This document shows, piece by piece, positions 7,878-17,320 of a stretch of DNA of 64,000 nt. Both the position numbers and the translations under genes were made by a program. Each line of letters begins with the position of its first letter. Position 1 is the first letter of the stretch. Source of the DNA: Legionellaceae bacterium (GTDB lineage Bacteria; Pseudomonadota; Gammaproteobacteria; Legionellales; Legionellaceae); the NCBI GenBank assembly GCA_018061965.1, contig JAGOTG010000001.1, forward strand, positions 204,155 through 268,154, written 5' to 3'. The notes under the pieces were generated by a model, which was not told the origin of the DNA, ran no database searches, and was given only the letters and a program-made list of their open reading frames with translations.

Positions 7878-9146
7878 ATGAGTAAGTCTTGGGTGATTCA
7901 AAGAACGACATGCCGGTTGTGCGATAGTGACAAATTGACTTTAGTGTTGCCGATGCAACCATCTCCTATTGCGGATGCTTTTGTACCGCTGGCCAAAAAG
8001 AACGAACCCCAACCCTTGTTTCCTTTGGATTTGTATCAATGCCAGGATTGTGCTCATGTGCAAAACATTGATGTTGTTAATCCGGATTTATTATTCCGAG
8101 ATTATATTTTTAAAACGTCTAACTCTAAAGGGTTAGTAGAACATTTCCGTCAGTATTCGCAAGATATTGTACACAAATACGCTGTTCCGGCACAGTCTTT
8201 GGTAGTTGAAATTGGCAGTAATGACGGAACTTTACTGCGTTTTTTCCAAGAACAAAATATGCGTGTTATTGGTATTGACCCAGCGCGCGACATTGCTCGA
8301 CAAGCGACTTTATCGGGCATTGAAACTATGCCGGATTTTTTTACTACTCAAATTGCTGTGGAAATTCAGAAAAAGCAAGGTTTGGCCAAACTCATCGTTG
8401 CGAATAATGTTTATGCGCATAGTGATCATTTAGCAGATATGACCGACGCTATTGAGCAGTTGCTCGACGATGATGGTGTTTTTGTATTTGAAGTTTCCTA
8501 TTTATTAGATATTGTGGATAAATTTTTATTTGATACTGTGTATCATGAACATTTGTCTTATCATTCTATTTTTTCTTTAAAGCGGTTTTTTCAAAAGCAC
8601 GGCTTGCACTTTTTTGATATCGAACGTGTCGGCACCAAAGGAGGATCTTTGCGTGGATTTGTGCAAAAGAAAACAGGTGCTCGTGCGGAACAACCGATTG
8701 TAGAGAAGATGATACAAGAAGAGCTTAGCCGTGGTCTTAATGCTCCGGCAATTTTTCAAAAATATGAACAAGATATTTTGGCATGCAAACAAGCAGTACA
8801 TGCATTTATAGATAAAGCGAATAGTAACCATCAGCGTATTGTCGGATATGGGGCGTCGACGACAGTGATAACCTTGTTGTACCACTTTGAACTGCAAGAT
8901 AAATTAGAGTATTTGATTGATGATAATACGGTCAAACATGGGATGTTCAGTCCAGGCAGTCATTTGGAAGTGAAGCCCAGCTCTATTTTATATGAAGATA
9001 AGCCCGATATTGTTTTGGTCATGGCTTGGCAATATGCGGATATCATTACAGCCAAACATTGTCAATTTATGTTGAATGGTGGTCAGTTTGTTGTGCCGTT
9101 ACCGCATTTGAAGGTATTGCAATCTGTTTCTAAGGCAATGGCGTAA
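7878..9146 (+). CDS. Sugar C-methyltransferase-like protein (zinc-binding N-terminus, SAM domain, C-terminal domain)
   Basis: This 422-residue protein has the three-part layout of TylC3/NovU-type sugar C-methyltransferases. A cysteine-rich N-terminal zinc-binding domain (CRLCDS, then CQDCAHVQ) comes first. A central SAM domain follows with motif I VEIGSNDGTLLRFF. The C-terminal domain has the Rossmann-like VGYGASTTVITLLYHF and LIDDNTVKHG. Family members add a methyl group at a carbon next to a keto group of a nucleotide sugar. SAM motifs are intact, in contrast to the related protein at 12.8 kb. Preceded by AAGGA 6 bases before the ATG. Confidence 0.85.
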   Translation: MSKSWVIQRTTCRLCDSDKLTLVLPMQPSPIADAFVPLAKKNEPQPLFPLDLYQCQDCAHVQNIDVVNPDLLFRDYIFKTSNSKGLVEHFRQYSQDIVHKYAVPAQSLVVEIGSNDGTLLRFFQEQNMRVIGIDPARDIARQATLSGIETMPDFFTTQIAVEIQKKQGLAKLIVANNVYAHSDHLADMTDAIEQLLDDDGVFVFEVSYLLDIVDKFLFDTVYHEHLSYHSIFSLKRFFQKHGLHFFDIERVGTKGGSLRGFVQKKTGARAEQPIVEKMIQEELSRGLNAPAIFQKYEQDILACKQAVHAFIDKANSNHQRIVGYGASTTVITLLYHFELQDKLEYLIDDNTVKHGMFSPGSHLEVKPSSILYEDKPDIVLVMAWQYADIITAKHCQFMLNGGQFVVPLPHLKVLQSVSKAMA

Positions 9147-9180
9147 AGCCATTCGTTTTAATCTGAGCTATCGAGGCAAA

Positions 9181-10350
9181 ATGAATCAACGTGTCAGACA
9201 AACCCATTTAGAGTATTACCGCGAGCATCAGATTACGCCGGTGCATTATGACTTAAACTGCATGCAGTCTCATTTGGAGCGTCGACAGGCTTTATACCAA
9301 AAACTTGGACTATTACCTCTTACTTTTCGCCAATCTAACGTCTTAGAAATTGCGGCAGGGACAGGGCAAAATAGTTTGTATATTGCACAGCTTATGCCTA
9401 AGAAATTCGTGCTTTTGGAGCCCAATGAAGTGGCGGTATCGCATATCAAAAACACTTATGAACAATTTACTCATCCCCATACTCAGCCTCAAATCGTATC
9501 GACTACTTTGGAAAATTATTTGCCTGAAGAAAGTTTTGATATTGTACTGTGTGAGAATTGGTTGGGCACCTCCGAGCACGAGAAAGCTCTGTTAAATAAA
9601 TTATCTACTTTTGTTGCGCCACAAGGACTTTTAGTTTTGACCACCGTTTCCCCAATTGGATTTGTACCCAATTTATTACGTCGATTTTTAGCTATTTATT
9701 TGTGTGGAGAACAAGAAGATTTTTTGCAAAAAACTGAAACGTTATCCCTGGCTTTTGCGAGCCATTTGGGGACGTTGAGCGCGATGACGCGTAATATCAC
9801 CGATTGGGTTCAAGATAATATGCTGAATCCTGCTTATTTTGGTTTATGTTTGAGTATTCCCACTGTAGTAGAGCGATTGAAAGATCGTTTTGATATCTTA
9901 GGCTCAAGTCCAGGATTTATAACGGATTGGCGTTGGTTTAAAAAGGTCTATGGAGCGGAGCGTCGCTTCAACGAGTACTTTTTAACAGAATATTGGCAAA
10001 ATGCCCATAATTTTCTAGATTACCGTGAACCCCCTAAATCGGATGGGTCTGAAAATAATTTTGAACTAGAATCAAAAGCATTTGAATTGTTACATATGAT
10101 TGCCGAACATGAAGATGCCCATATGGATAGAAAAGATCTGGCTTCTTATGCACAAAATGTAAGGTGGGCTTTAAATGAGTTTATAGAGTTGATCCCCAGG
10201 AGTTTTATAGCGGCGCAGAGTGGATTAAAAGAACTGAGGCACTTAATCCATTCTCCTGAAACCATTACCGTTCAATCTGTTCAAAATATGATTTATTTTC
10301 AAGCCTTATTTGGTCGAGAAACAGCCTATATTTCTTTAATACGAGGATAA
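9181..10350 (+). CDS. SAM-dependent methyltransferase with a long C-terminal extension
   Basis: Residues about 50-170 of 389 form a class I methyltransferase core: VLEIAAGTGQNSLYIA (motif I), FVLLEPNEVAVSHI (motif II) and FDIVLCENWLG (motif IV). The remaining 200 or so residues are predominantly helical-looking and match no family I recognise. It lies 34 bases after a C-methyltransferase gene and 2 bases before a putative glycosyltransferase, so it probably modifies the same glycan or an attached group. Substrate unknown. Confidence 0.72.
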   Translation: MNQRVRQTHLEYYREHQITPVHYDLNCMQSHLERRQALYQKLGLLPLTFRQSNVLEIAAGTGQNSLYIAQLMPKKFVLLEPNEVAVSHIKNTYEQFTHPHTQPQIVSTTLENYLPEESFDIVLCENWLGTSEHEKALLNKLSTFVAPQGLLVLTTVSPIGFVPNLLRRFLAIYLCGEQEDFLQKTETLSLAFASHLGTLSAMTRNITDWVQDNMLNPAYFGLCLSIPTVVERLKDRFDILGSSPGFITDWRWFKKVYGAERRFNEYFLTEYWQNAHNFLDYREPPKSDGSENNFELESKAFELLHMIAEHEDAHMDRKDLASYAQNVRWALNEFIELIPRSFIAAQSGLKELRHLIHSPETITVQSVQNMIYFQALFGRETAYISLIRG

Positions 10351-10352
10351 AT

Positions 10353-12167
10353 GTGAAACAATTCATTCGCAATCAGCTCAGAAGCCGACCCAGAGTGACC
10401 AAACTGATAGGCGGGGTTGTTCTTAAACTTTCCAAGTGGCAAGGTGCTCGATTTTTTTTGTTGCGCTGGCTAGGAAAAATCTTCGTGTTGTTAGCGCATA
10501 TTATATTTAAAGACCATTATTACAAGTTCCTCATTTTTTCTCAGAAAGAAATCAAAGGTGAAATCTGTAAGCAAACGTCTTCTTTCAAATTGAAGCAATT
10601 TTGCTCACGAATCCTTGCAGGAGATGCTACGGCATCGGTGGAGAGGTATCTTCATTTGCTAAATGAGACGCATCTTCCTGCAGAACAACAAATTATATGG
10701 TCTAGTCGATTTATGGAAGTGGGTAGACTAGATCTATCTTTAGCTGGTTTTCAAAACCTCATACAGAGAGGCCATGCGCAATTGTCTGGTAGTCAACGTT
10801 TGAATATATTGCGCCAATTGGGTGCTGTGTGCTTTATGTCAGGTAAAAATAAAGAGGCTAATTATTATTGGCAACTGGCTGGTCAAACTCGGCGCTCGTT
10901 AATCAAACCAAAGACACCAACTGCTTACCGAATTTTGGGGGGGGCATGGTTTGCAGCGATTGGTCATGTGGCGATGCTGGATTTTTATCTCAAATACAAA
11001 CGCTTGTATTTTGGTGAACAACGGATTGTGGTGCAGTGGGATATCCACACGATTCCTGGGCAGGAGCTGTTTCATCATTTTCAGAATATGGATATTAATG
11101 TTCTTAAGCCGGGTGAATTAGAAAATGATTACAACAAATGGGCCAAGAAAAATCATTATCCAGCATGGCAACTATTGTCTGAGGATGAACGCGAAGCGTT
11201 GATTGATGATTTTTGGGAGTATGACTTTCCAGATGGTGAAATTTTAGGCTATGCGCATGCGGCCGCTAAAATACAACACGCATGGGAACAGGCTGGACAT
11301 GAGCCTTTATTCCAACTAACCGACCTAGAAAAAATCTGGTTGCAAAATTATCTCTCCAATTTGGGTATACCGAAGGATGCTTGGTACGTATGTTTGCATG
11401 TGAGGGAAGCAGGGTTTCATAAACAATGGAACTCTTTTTATCCAAGTATGCGCGATGCTGAATTGGATGTTTACTATGATGCTATTCAGAAAATAGTCGA
11501 TGCTGGTGGGTGGGTCATCCGTATGGGCGACTCTAGTATGAAACCACTACGAACCATGCGCAATGTGGTTGATTATGCGCATAGTTTATTTAAAACCCAA
11601 TTGAGTGACATTCTACTGAGTGCTGGGTGTCGATTTTTTTTAGGGACTAACTCAGGTTTTGCCACGATCAGTGTGATTTATGGCACACCATGTGCGTTAA
11701 GTAATTGGGTGCCAATTGGCTGGCCTTTATGGCCTTCACAAGATTTGATGATTCCTAAATTATTCCGAGAAAAATCATCGAAACGTTATTTGACGATACA
11801 AGAAATTTTTTCGAGAAATATAGGGTTTATTCAAAATTGGAGTGATTTACCCGATGATATTGAATTGGTGGCAAATACCTCTGAAGAAATAGTTGAATTA
11901 ACTCTAGAAATGCTCTTGCAAACCGATTCAAACCATAAGATGATGATGCAGGAGCGCGAGGTAGTCGTCGATTTGGCGCGTACTCTATATGCTCAAACCG
12001 CAATACAATATGAAGGCTTTGTCGGTAGTCGATTAGGTTCTGCCTTTGTGAAAAAGCATGCTGATCTTTTTTTAGCATCAAAAACGGATTTTATTGAAAC
12101 TCTTCAAGAGGAAGACACATCATGGCGCGCACCGTCGAACGACAATATGACAGTCACATCGAGTTAA
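10353..12167 (+). CDS. TIGR04372-type putative glycosyltransferase with an N-terminal helical/TPR-like region
   Basis: This 604-residue protein starts at GTG after a GAGG site. The C-terminal half (about 320-560) has the features I associate with the TIGR04372 putative glycosyltransferase family: YVCLHVREAGFH, the GGWVIRMGDSSMKPL segment, VVDYAHS, and FFLGTNSGFATISVIYGTP. The same signature recurs in the 416-residue protein at 23.6 kb. Residues 60-200 look like TPR-type helical repeats, with amphipathic spacing around MEVGRLDLSLAGFQNLIQRG. Its last 46 bases overlap the next gene in another frame. Catalytic activity for this family is inferred, not shown. Confidence 0.7.
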   Translation: MKQFIRNQLRSRPRVTKLIGGVVLKLSKWQGARFFLLRWLGKIFVLLAHIIFKDHYYKFLIFSQKEIKGEICKQTSSFKLKQFCSRILAGDATASVERYLHLLNETHLPAEQQIIWSSRFMEVGRLDLSLAGFQNLIQRGHAQLSGSQRLNILRQLGAVCFMSGKNKEANYYWQLAGQTRRSLIKPKTPTAYRILGGAWFAAIGHVAMLDFYLKYKRLYFGEQRIVVQWDIHTIPGQELFHHFQNMDINVLKPGELENDYNKWAKKNHYPAWQLLSEDEREALIDDFWEYDFPDGEILGYAHAAAKIQHAWEQAGHEPLFQLTDLEKIWLQNYLSNLGIPKDAWYVCLHVREAGFHKQWNSFYPSMRDAELDVYYDAIQKIVDAGGWVIRMGDSSMKPLRTMRNVVDYAHSLFKTQLSDILLSAGCRFFLGTNSGFATISVIYGTPCALSNWVPIGWPLWPSQDLMIPKLFREKSSKRYLTIQEIFSRNIGFIQNWSDLPDDIELVANTSEEIVELTLEMLLQTDSNHKMMMQEREVVVDLARTLYAQTAIQYEGFVGSRLGSAFVKKHADLFLASKTDFIETLQEEDTSWRAPSNDNMTVTSS

Positions 12168-12802
12168 AAGAAACCCAAGGCCTTACGCAATTAGGGGTGG
12201 AAAAGAATGCAAATTGGTTTTCCGATCCTAAACGTTTAGTTTTTGTCTTCTCGCGCTATAAATTTGTAGCCAAAATGCTCGCCGGTAAAAATCGCGTGTT
12301 AGAAGTAGGTTGTGGCGATGCGTTTCCCGTACGGATAGTATTGCAAGAAGTCGGATCCGTGCATGCGATTGACATTGATCCTCTATTTATTCAAGATGCC
12401 AACGAGCGCATGGAGCCACGCTGGCCCTTTACCTGTGCTGTACATGATATTGTTGCCGGTCCTGTTGCCGAACAATTTGATGCTGCGTATTCTCTCGATG
12501 TGCTTGAACATATTGCTGCATATCAAGAACATGATTTTTTAAAAAACACTGTCAATAGCTTAACTAAGAAAGGGGTGTTGATTGTTGGCATGCCGTCTTT
12601 AGAGTCGCAAACGTACGCTTCTCCGCTGAGCAAAATCGGACATATTAATTGTAAAACCGGTCCTGATCTGAAGGCTTTAATGAGCGAATATTTTGATAAC
12701 GTGTTTATGTTTTCCATGAATGATGAAGTAGTACATACAGGTTATCAACCGATGGCACAGTATTTATTTGCGGTATGTACAGGCATCAAGGAACCGGAAT
12801 GA
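12122..12802 (+). CDS. Class I SAM-dependent methyltransferase
   Basis: A 226-residue methyltransferase with motif I VLEVGCGDAFPVRIVL, an acidic motif II in VHAIDIDPLFIQDA, and DAAYSLDVLEHI, typical of the UbiE/COQ5-like Methyltransf_11 group. The ATG lies inside the preceding gene (46-base overlap), preceded by GAGGAAGA about 8 bases upstream. Such a long overlap is unusual even for this compact cluster. The stop overlaps the next start (ATGA). Confidence 0.8.
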   Translation: MARTVERQYDSHIELKETQGLTQLGVEKNANWFSDPKRLVFVFSRYKFVAKMLAGKNRVLEVGCGDAFPVRIVLQEVGSVHAIDIDPLFIQDANERMEPRWPFTCAVHDIVAGPVAEQFDAAYSLDVLEHIAAYQEHDFLKNTVNSLTKKGVLIVGMPSLESQTYASPLSKIGHINCKTGPDLKALMSEYFDNVFMFSMNDEVVHTGYQPMAQYLFAVCTGIKEPE

Positions 12803-14013
12803 ATGCAACCTCTACTGCTTGTACCGTCTGTCATGATAGCAACTTAAAAACGGTCATTGACTTTGGATTGCATCCTCCGGCAAACCGTTTTATGCCAGCA
12901 GATTTCTCTGAGCATGAACAATCTAAACATCCTTTAGCATTAGGTTATTGTGAGCAATGTGGTACTGCACAATTAACGAAACGAATGCCTATAGAGATGA
13001 TGCGTCCGAGATATCCCTGGTTGCTATACAATGAACCCGAGAGTCATTTGGATCAGATTGCTGAGCAATTAGTGACATTACCAAGAATCAATAGTGCATC
13101 ACGAATACTGGGTGTGACCTATAAAGATCAAAGCACTGTCGATCGCTTAGCTAAATTAGGTTTGTCAAATGGGGTATGCATCGCTGATACGGATTTTAAT
13201 AGTTCGGCAGACTTCTTTGGATTAGAAACCATTCAGCACTTGTTGCGGGAACCCGCCCTGATTCAAAACATAAAGGCCAAATATGGGGCTGCTGATATTT
13301 TGTTGATGCGACATGTGATTGAGCATTCAGAAGATGCAGCTGCTTTAATTCATGCTCTGCGCGAGCTTATAACCGACGATGGTTATTTGGTGATGGAACT
13401 TCCAGATAGTGAAAAAATTTTAAAATCAGGAAATCACGCTTTTATTTGGGAAGAGCATATTAGTTATTTTACAGAGCAAACGCTAGGGGTTTTGGCGCAA
13501 GCTACGGGTGCAGAGTTGGCTTGGTTTCAACGTTGCTCTTATCCCTATGAAGATTCTTTATTAGCAGCTTTTCGTTTTCCTTCATTACCAGTCGAACGCA
13601 CGCTTCCTGAGTTTGAATTATTTGACACTAGCACACTGTTAGATGAATTTAAATATGGCTTAGTGCATGCCAAAGATCTATGGCGTAAAAAATTGGTAGA
13701 ACATCAAGCAAACGGCGAAAGAGTGGCTGTGTTTGGAGCGGGACATTTGGCGGCTAAATTCATTAATTTCCTGGATTTGGCAGATGTGATTCATTGTGTG
13801 ATCGATGATAATCCAAATAAAGTGGGCATGAAAATGCCGGGCTCAGGCTTACCTATTATGCAGTCTAAAGACATGGCTCACGAAAAAATCAAGGTATGTA
13901 TTTCGACATTAAGTCCAGAGAGTGATGCCAAAGTCAGGCTCAATCTGGAAAGTTATTTTGTCGATGGCGGTCAATTTATTCCGGCATTTAAAGTCGCAGA
14001 AGATCCATCATGA
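12799..14013 (+). CDS. C-methyltransferase-like protein with a degenerate SAM-binding motif
   Basis: About 404 residues, with the same layout as the protein at 7.9 kb: N-terminal zinc-finger cysteines (CTVCHDS and CEQCGTAQL), a central methyltransferase-fold domain, and the C-terminal Rossmann-like domain (VAVFGAGHLAAKF, CVIDDNPNKVG). The central domain has RILGVTYKDQST where the family has a glycine-rich EIGSNDGT-type SAM motif. SAM binding may be lost or altered. The later motif LLMRHVIEHSEDAA is retained. ATG 12799 is chosen over ATG 12775 because it gives an ATGA overlap, has an AAGGA site, and aligns with the cysteine-rich start of the family. Confidence 0.78.
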   Translation: MNATSTACTVCHDSNLKTVIDFGLHPPANRFMPADFSEHEQSKHPLALGYCEQCGTAQLTKRMPIEMMRPRYPWLLYNEPESHLDQIAEQLVTLPRINSASRILGVTYKDQSTVDRLAKLGLSNGVCIADTDFNSSADFFGLETIQHLLREPALIQNIKAKYGAADILLMRHVIEHSEDAAALIHALRELITDDGYLVMELPDSEKILKSGNHAFIWEEHISYFTEQTLGVLAQATGAELAWFQRCSYPYEDSLLAAFRFPSLPVERTLPEFELFDTSTLLDEFKYGLVHAKDLWRKKLVEHQANGERVAVFGAGHLAAKFINFLDLADVIHCVIDDNPNKVGMKMPGSGLPIMQSKDMAHEKIKVCISTLSPESDAKVRLNLESYFVDGGQFIPAFKVAEDPS

Positions 14014-14546
14014 TGCCTTGCGCGTTCAAAAAAATAAATGATGAGGTTTTTTTTGTAGAAGACGATATTGTACGCTTGGATGCGCAAGCGGTAGAGTTCA
14101 TTAAAGCAAAAGCACTATCCAATGACCGAGGACGTGCTCGTATTTGCGCTCATCGCAAAGCCTCCGATACTTTGCATGAGATGATTATTGCGATCCGTTC
14201 AGATAGTTATATTCGCCCACATCGTCATCATAACAAAATCGAATCTTTTCATCTCATCGAGGGCCGCGCTGATATCGTTATTTTAGACGAGCAAGGAGAA
14301 ATTGAAGATGTGGTCCAAATGGGTGGAGAGTATTGTTTTTATTATCGCTTGAGCACTCCGCGTTACCATACTTTATTGATTCACTCGCCTCTTTTGGTTA
14401 TTCATGAAATTACCAATGGTCCTTTTAATGCAGAGGCTTCTGATTTTGCGCATTATGCGCCTGCCGAAGAAGAGACTGTTGCAATCAAAGTATTTCTAAA
14501 AAACTTGCGAACGCAACTGCACGCTCGAGAAGAGTGTCGAGTATGA
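14010..14546 (+). CDS. WbuC-family cupin-fold metalloprotein
   Basis: The 178-residue protein matches the WbuC family found in O-antigen clusters: RARICAHRKASDTLHEMIIAI, then the metal-binding PHRHHNKIESFHLIEGRADIVI of the cupin barrel. Metal-ligand His and Glu residues are present (HRHH...E, and a later YHTLLIH). The family's enzymatic role is not settled. Presence beside O-antigen enzymes is the main clue. Both ends overlap their neighbours by an ATGA, so it is co-translated with the C-methyltransferase-like and radical SAM proteins. Confidence 0.82.
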   Translation: MMPCAFKKINDEVFFVEDDIVRLDAQAVEFIKAKALSNDRGRARICAHRKASDTLHEMIIAIRSDSYIRPHRHHNKIESFHLIEGRADIVILDEQGEIEDVVQMGGEYCFYYRLSTPRYHTLLIHSPLLVIHEITNGPFNAEASDFAHYAPAEEETVAIKVFLKNLRTQLHAREECRV

Positions 14547-15946
14547 TCGGATTTTTAAAGCGCAAGTCTCAACATGAGGATATGAAAAACAACTGTGAAC
14601 CTATGGTTGTCACGCATCGTTCTCCAGCGGCAATCAAAACCCAATTGAGCTTACGTCGTTTATTGCAACAAAAGCAAACAGCAGATTTTTACTACCTGAT
14701 TGATATTGTGGGGACGTGTAATTTGCGCTGTCCTTCTTGTCCGGTTGGAAATTATGCGGAAGCATCTCCTAAGGGGTTAATGTCTTTTGACATGTACCAA
14801 GCTATTTTACAAAAAATTTCGCTCGAACATCCTGGGGAAAATGTTTTTATTGACCTATACAATTGGGGCGAGCCTGGGCTGCATAAGCAACTAGGAGAAA
14901 TTATTCGCATCACTAAAAGCTTCCATTTTGGGGTTGGCATTTCTACGAACTTAAATGTTTTTCCAGATATGAAAACCATGGTGAAAGAGTCTCCTTCTTA
15001 TCTGAGGATTTCTTTATCCGGATATTTTAATGCGACTTATCAACAGACACATCGACGTGGTGATATCAATTTGGTGAAATCAAATATGCACCTATTGCGT
15101 TACTGGATTGATCAGCTTAAGTCTGACACGTTTGTGCAGGTCGGATTTCATATTTACCGCGATAACTTTGATGTGGATTTCACGAAAATGCAGCAATTAT
15201 GTGATGATTTGGGCTTTATTTTTGCACCTACCCTTGCAGCGTTGATGCCTGCGGAAAAGGCTGTCAAAGAGGTTGATGGAGAGTTATTGCCTAATGATGA
15301 AGAAATCATATCAAAATTAGTGATTTCCACTTTAAAAAGAGTGGAAATTCTTGGAGAAGCACGCAAAAAATATCGGGATTGCCAATATAGAACTGTGAGA
15401 ACGACCATCAATTTTGATGGGTCTGTGCCACTGTGCTGTGCAACCTTTGAGGAAGCACAAATTATTGCAAAGAATTTTTTAGATATTTCTAGGCAGGATA
15501 TTCAAGCCAAAAAATATGCACATGGTTTTTGTAAAAAATGTCAGGCTCGATCTTTGGATATGGTATATACAGGAGCGGAGCCTCATCTAGTAGAAGAGCA
15601 AGCATTGGCTGTATTGGGTGAAAAATATAAAACATTCTTGAAAGACTGGAATGTTTCTCTTGATCCTATCGTGGAATGGCAGGAGAAAGAACTTACCGCA
15701 CAGGCTGCTTATGATTTGGCTACTCAATATGCGGCTCAATCTGATTTAGTGCGCGCCAAAAATTTTTTTCTAGCATTAATTGAATCATTTCTAAAACATG
15801 GAGAGGGCCTCTATAAATTGGGTAAATTACATGCAAACGAACAAGATTATTTGAATGCTGAAAAATATTATAAACGGGCAGTAAGTTTATGTCCTGGGCA
15901 TAAACCCTATTTAGATGCTTTATCACAAGTATGTGAGCATGCTTGA
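14543..15946 (+). CDS. Radical SAM/SPASM-like protein with C-terminal TPR repeats
   Basis: A protein of about 467 residues. The radical SAM [4Fe-4S] motif is CNLRCPSC (CxxxCxxC) within VGTCNLRCPSCPVGNY. It is followed by the MoaA/SPASM-type layout LYNWGEPGLHK and a C-terminal cysteine cluster (VPLCCATFEEA, then HGFCKKCQAR) able to hold an auxiliary cluster. The last 110 residues hold TPR-like repeats (YKLGKLHANEQDYLNAEKYY). Start ATG 14543 is preferred to GTG 14534 because of the ATGA overlap. In a polysaccharide cluster it may carry out a radical sugar rearrangement or dehydration, or modify a peptide. The TPR part suggests a protein partner. Confidence 0.8.
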   Translation: MIGFLKRKSQHEDMKNNCEPMVVTHRSPAAIKTQLSLRRLLQQKQTADFYYLIDIVGTCNLRCPSCPVGNYAEASPKGLMSFDMYQAILQKISLEHPGENVFIDLYNWGEPGLHKQLGEIIRITKSFHFGVGISTNLNVFPDMKTMVKESPSYLRISLSGYFNATYQQTHRRGDINLVKSNMHLLRYWIDQLKSDTFVQVGFHIYRDNFDVDFTKMQQLCDDLGFIFAPTLAALMPAEKAVKEVDGELLPNDEEIISKLVISTLKRVEILGEARKKYRDCQYRTVRTTINFDGSVPLCCATFEEAQIIAKNFLDISRQDIQAKKYAHGFCKKCQARSLDMVYTGAEPHLVEEQALAVLGEKYKTFLKDWNVSLDPIVEWQEKELTAQAAYDLATQYAAQSDLVRAKNFFLALIESFLKHGEGLYKLGKLHANEQDYLNAEKYYKRAVSLCPGHKPYLDALSQVCEHA

Positions 15947-15984
15947 TTAATAAGAGCGTGAGTAATTTTTGAAAGGAGTATCAG

Positions 15985-17292
15985 ATGGGACATCGAAGTA
16001 TTATGATTCATGAAATGCATGCTTTGGGTTTACAGCCGGGTATGGTCATTGCTGATTGTGGGTCCCAGGATTTTGCTGCTTCACAAATACCCTGGGCCAA
16101 TGAATTTCTGCAGAAACTTTACCATGTGTCTCCAATTAATAGATCGGAAATGATTTCTGCGAAAGAGATCTTTGAGCATATTGGGTTTGATTATACCTCT
16201 TTTGATGTTGACCGTCGTGAAAATACTACTTACCTTGATTATCAATCATATTGTTTCCCTCGTGAGTTGTACGGGCATTTTGACGCGATGTTCAATGCGG
16301 GGACTAGTGAGCATTTGATTGCACCTATTACCCAATTATTTTTTATGCATCAAGCTACTAAAGTCGGCGGATTAATGTGGCATGATGTGCCTATGTTTGG
16401 TTATGGGAATCATGGACTCAATAATTTAACGCCTAAGTTTTGGATGATGCTCGCTGTTTACAATGACTATGAAATTGTGCAAGCGCGTCTTACTGATGTG
16501 GATGTTGAGTCACAAGATCCACATAATTTTTTCCATGAGCATTTATCTCCTATTGAAGGTTTGCGAGAATGGCCTTATAAATCTGCGGTTATCAATATCG
16601 TATTTCGTAAAAAACATGATTTTTGTTTTATTCCTCCCTTTGATATTGATGATCCGTCGCCTTCGCCTCATACAGAGCGTATTATGCGCGCTGCATTATC
16701 ACCCTTTCAAAAAATGAGCTCGATCACTGCTGACGAGATTGATACGGCGATGGTTTGGAGATTTGGAAAAACCCAAACTACCGGATTAGGTCACATTGAA
16801 CATCAGAATTTAAGATACTCTATTCAAGAAACTTGCGATTTAGCCTATAAATATAGCAATGAAGGTGACTTGGATACGGCCAAACAATTACTCCTCAAAG
16901 TAGCTTGTTCACAAGCTCTGCATGAAGATTGCTGGCATGAACTTGCGCTAATTATGGCTATGCATGCTTGTACTCTAGCAGCAGAGCACAGTCGTTATGT
17001 CATGACAAAAGATAGATTAGTACAAGGAATTAAAAAGGAAGCATTTAAAAAAAGAGCATTATTTGGATTGGCAAAACTCACTCCAGAAATACTCAGACGT
17101 AGAATGTTTAGGTTACTGCAAGTTATTTTAAAAACCAAGAAAAAAAATAATATTTTATTTCATAGTAGTGTTGGAGGCTTTTTTGCTGGACATCATTCCA
17201 GTTATTACTTAAAAAAAGTTGCTGAATTGATAAAGGAAAAATCTTCTTCTCAACTGTCTAAAGCAATCCATACAGCAGCTTCCATGTATTAA
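15985..17292 (+). CDS. Methyltransferase-like protein of unknown function
   Basis: A 435-residue protein preceded by a good ribosome site (GAAAGGAG, 6 bases from ATG). Residues 15-90 resemble a diverged methyltransferase fold (GMVIADCGSQDFAAS, then FDVDRRENTTYLDY), and FDAMFNAGTSEHLIAP looks like motif IV. The final 180 residues are helical and basic (TKKKNN, KKVAELIKEKSSS), perhaps TPR-like around CDLAYKYSNEGDLDTAKQLL. I do not recognise a precise family. It belongs to the same transcriptional run as the rest of the cluster. Confidence 0.55.
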   Translation: MGHRSIMIHEMHALGLQPGMVIADCGSQDFAASQIPWANEFLQKLYHVSPINRSEMISAKEIFEHIGFDYTSFDVDRRENTTYLDYQSYCFPRELYGHFDAMFNAGTSEHLIAPITQLFFMHQATKVGGLMWHDVPMFGYGNHGLNNLTPKFWMMLAVYNDYEIVQARLTDVDVESQDPHNFFHEHLSPIEGLREWPYKSAVINIVFRKKHDFCFIPPFDIDDPSPSPHTERIMRAALSPFQKMSSITADEIDTAMVWRFGKTQTTGLGHIEHQNLRYSIQETCDLAYKYSNEGDLDTAKQLLLKVACSQALHEDCWHELALIMAMHACTLAAEHSRYVMTKDRLVQGIKKEAFKKRALFGLAKLTPEILRRRMFRLLQVILKTKKKNNILFHSSVGGFFAGHHSSYYLKKVAELIKEKSSSQLSKAIHTAASMY

Positions 17293-17320
17293 TATAAATG
17301 ACTGAAATGGAGTGCGACTA

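Noticed and set aside
12775..12799. Earlier ATG start of the second C-methyltransferase-like gene
   Set aside because: ATG 12799 has an SD site, the ATGA overlap, and aligns with the family start; the extra eight residues do not.
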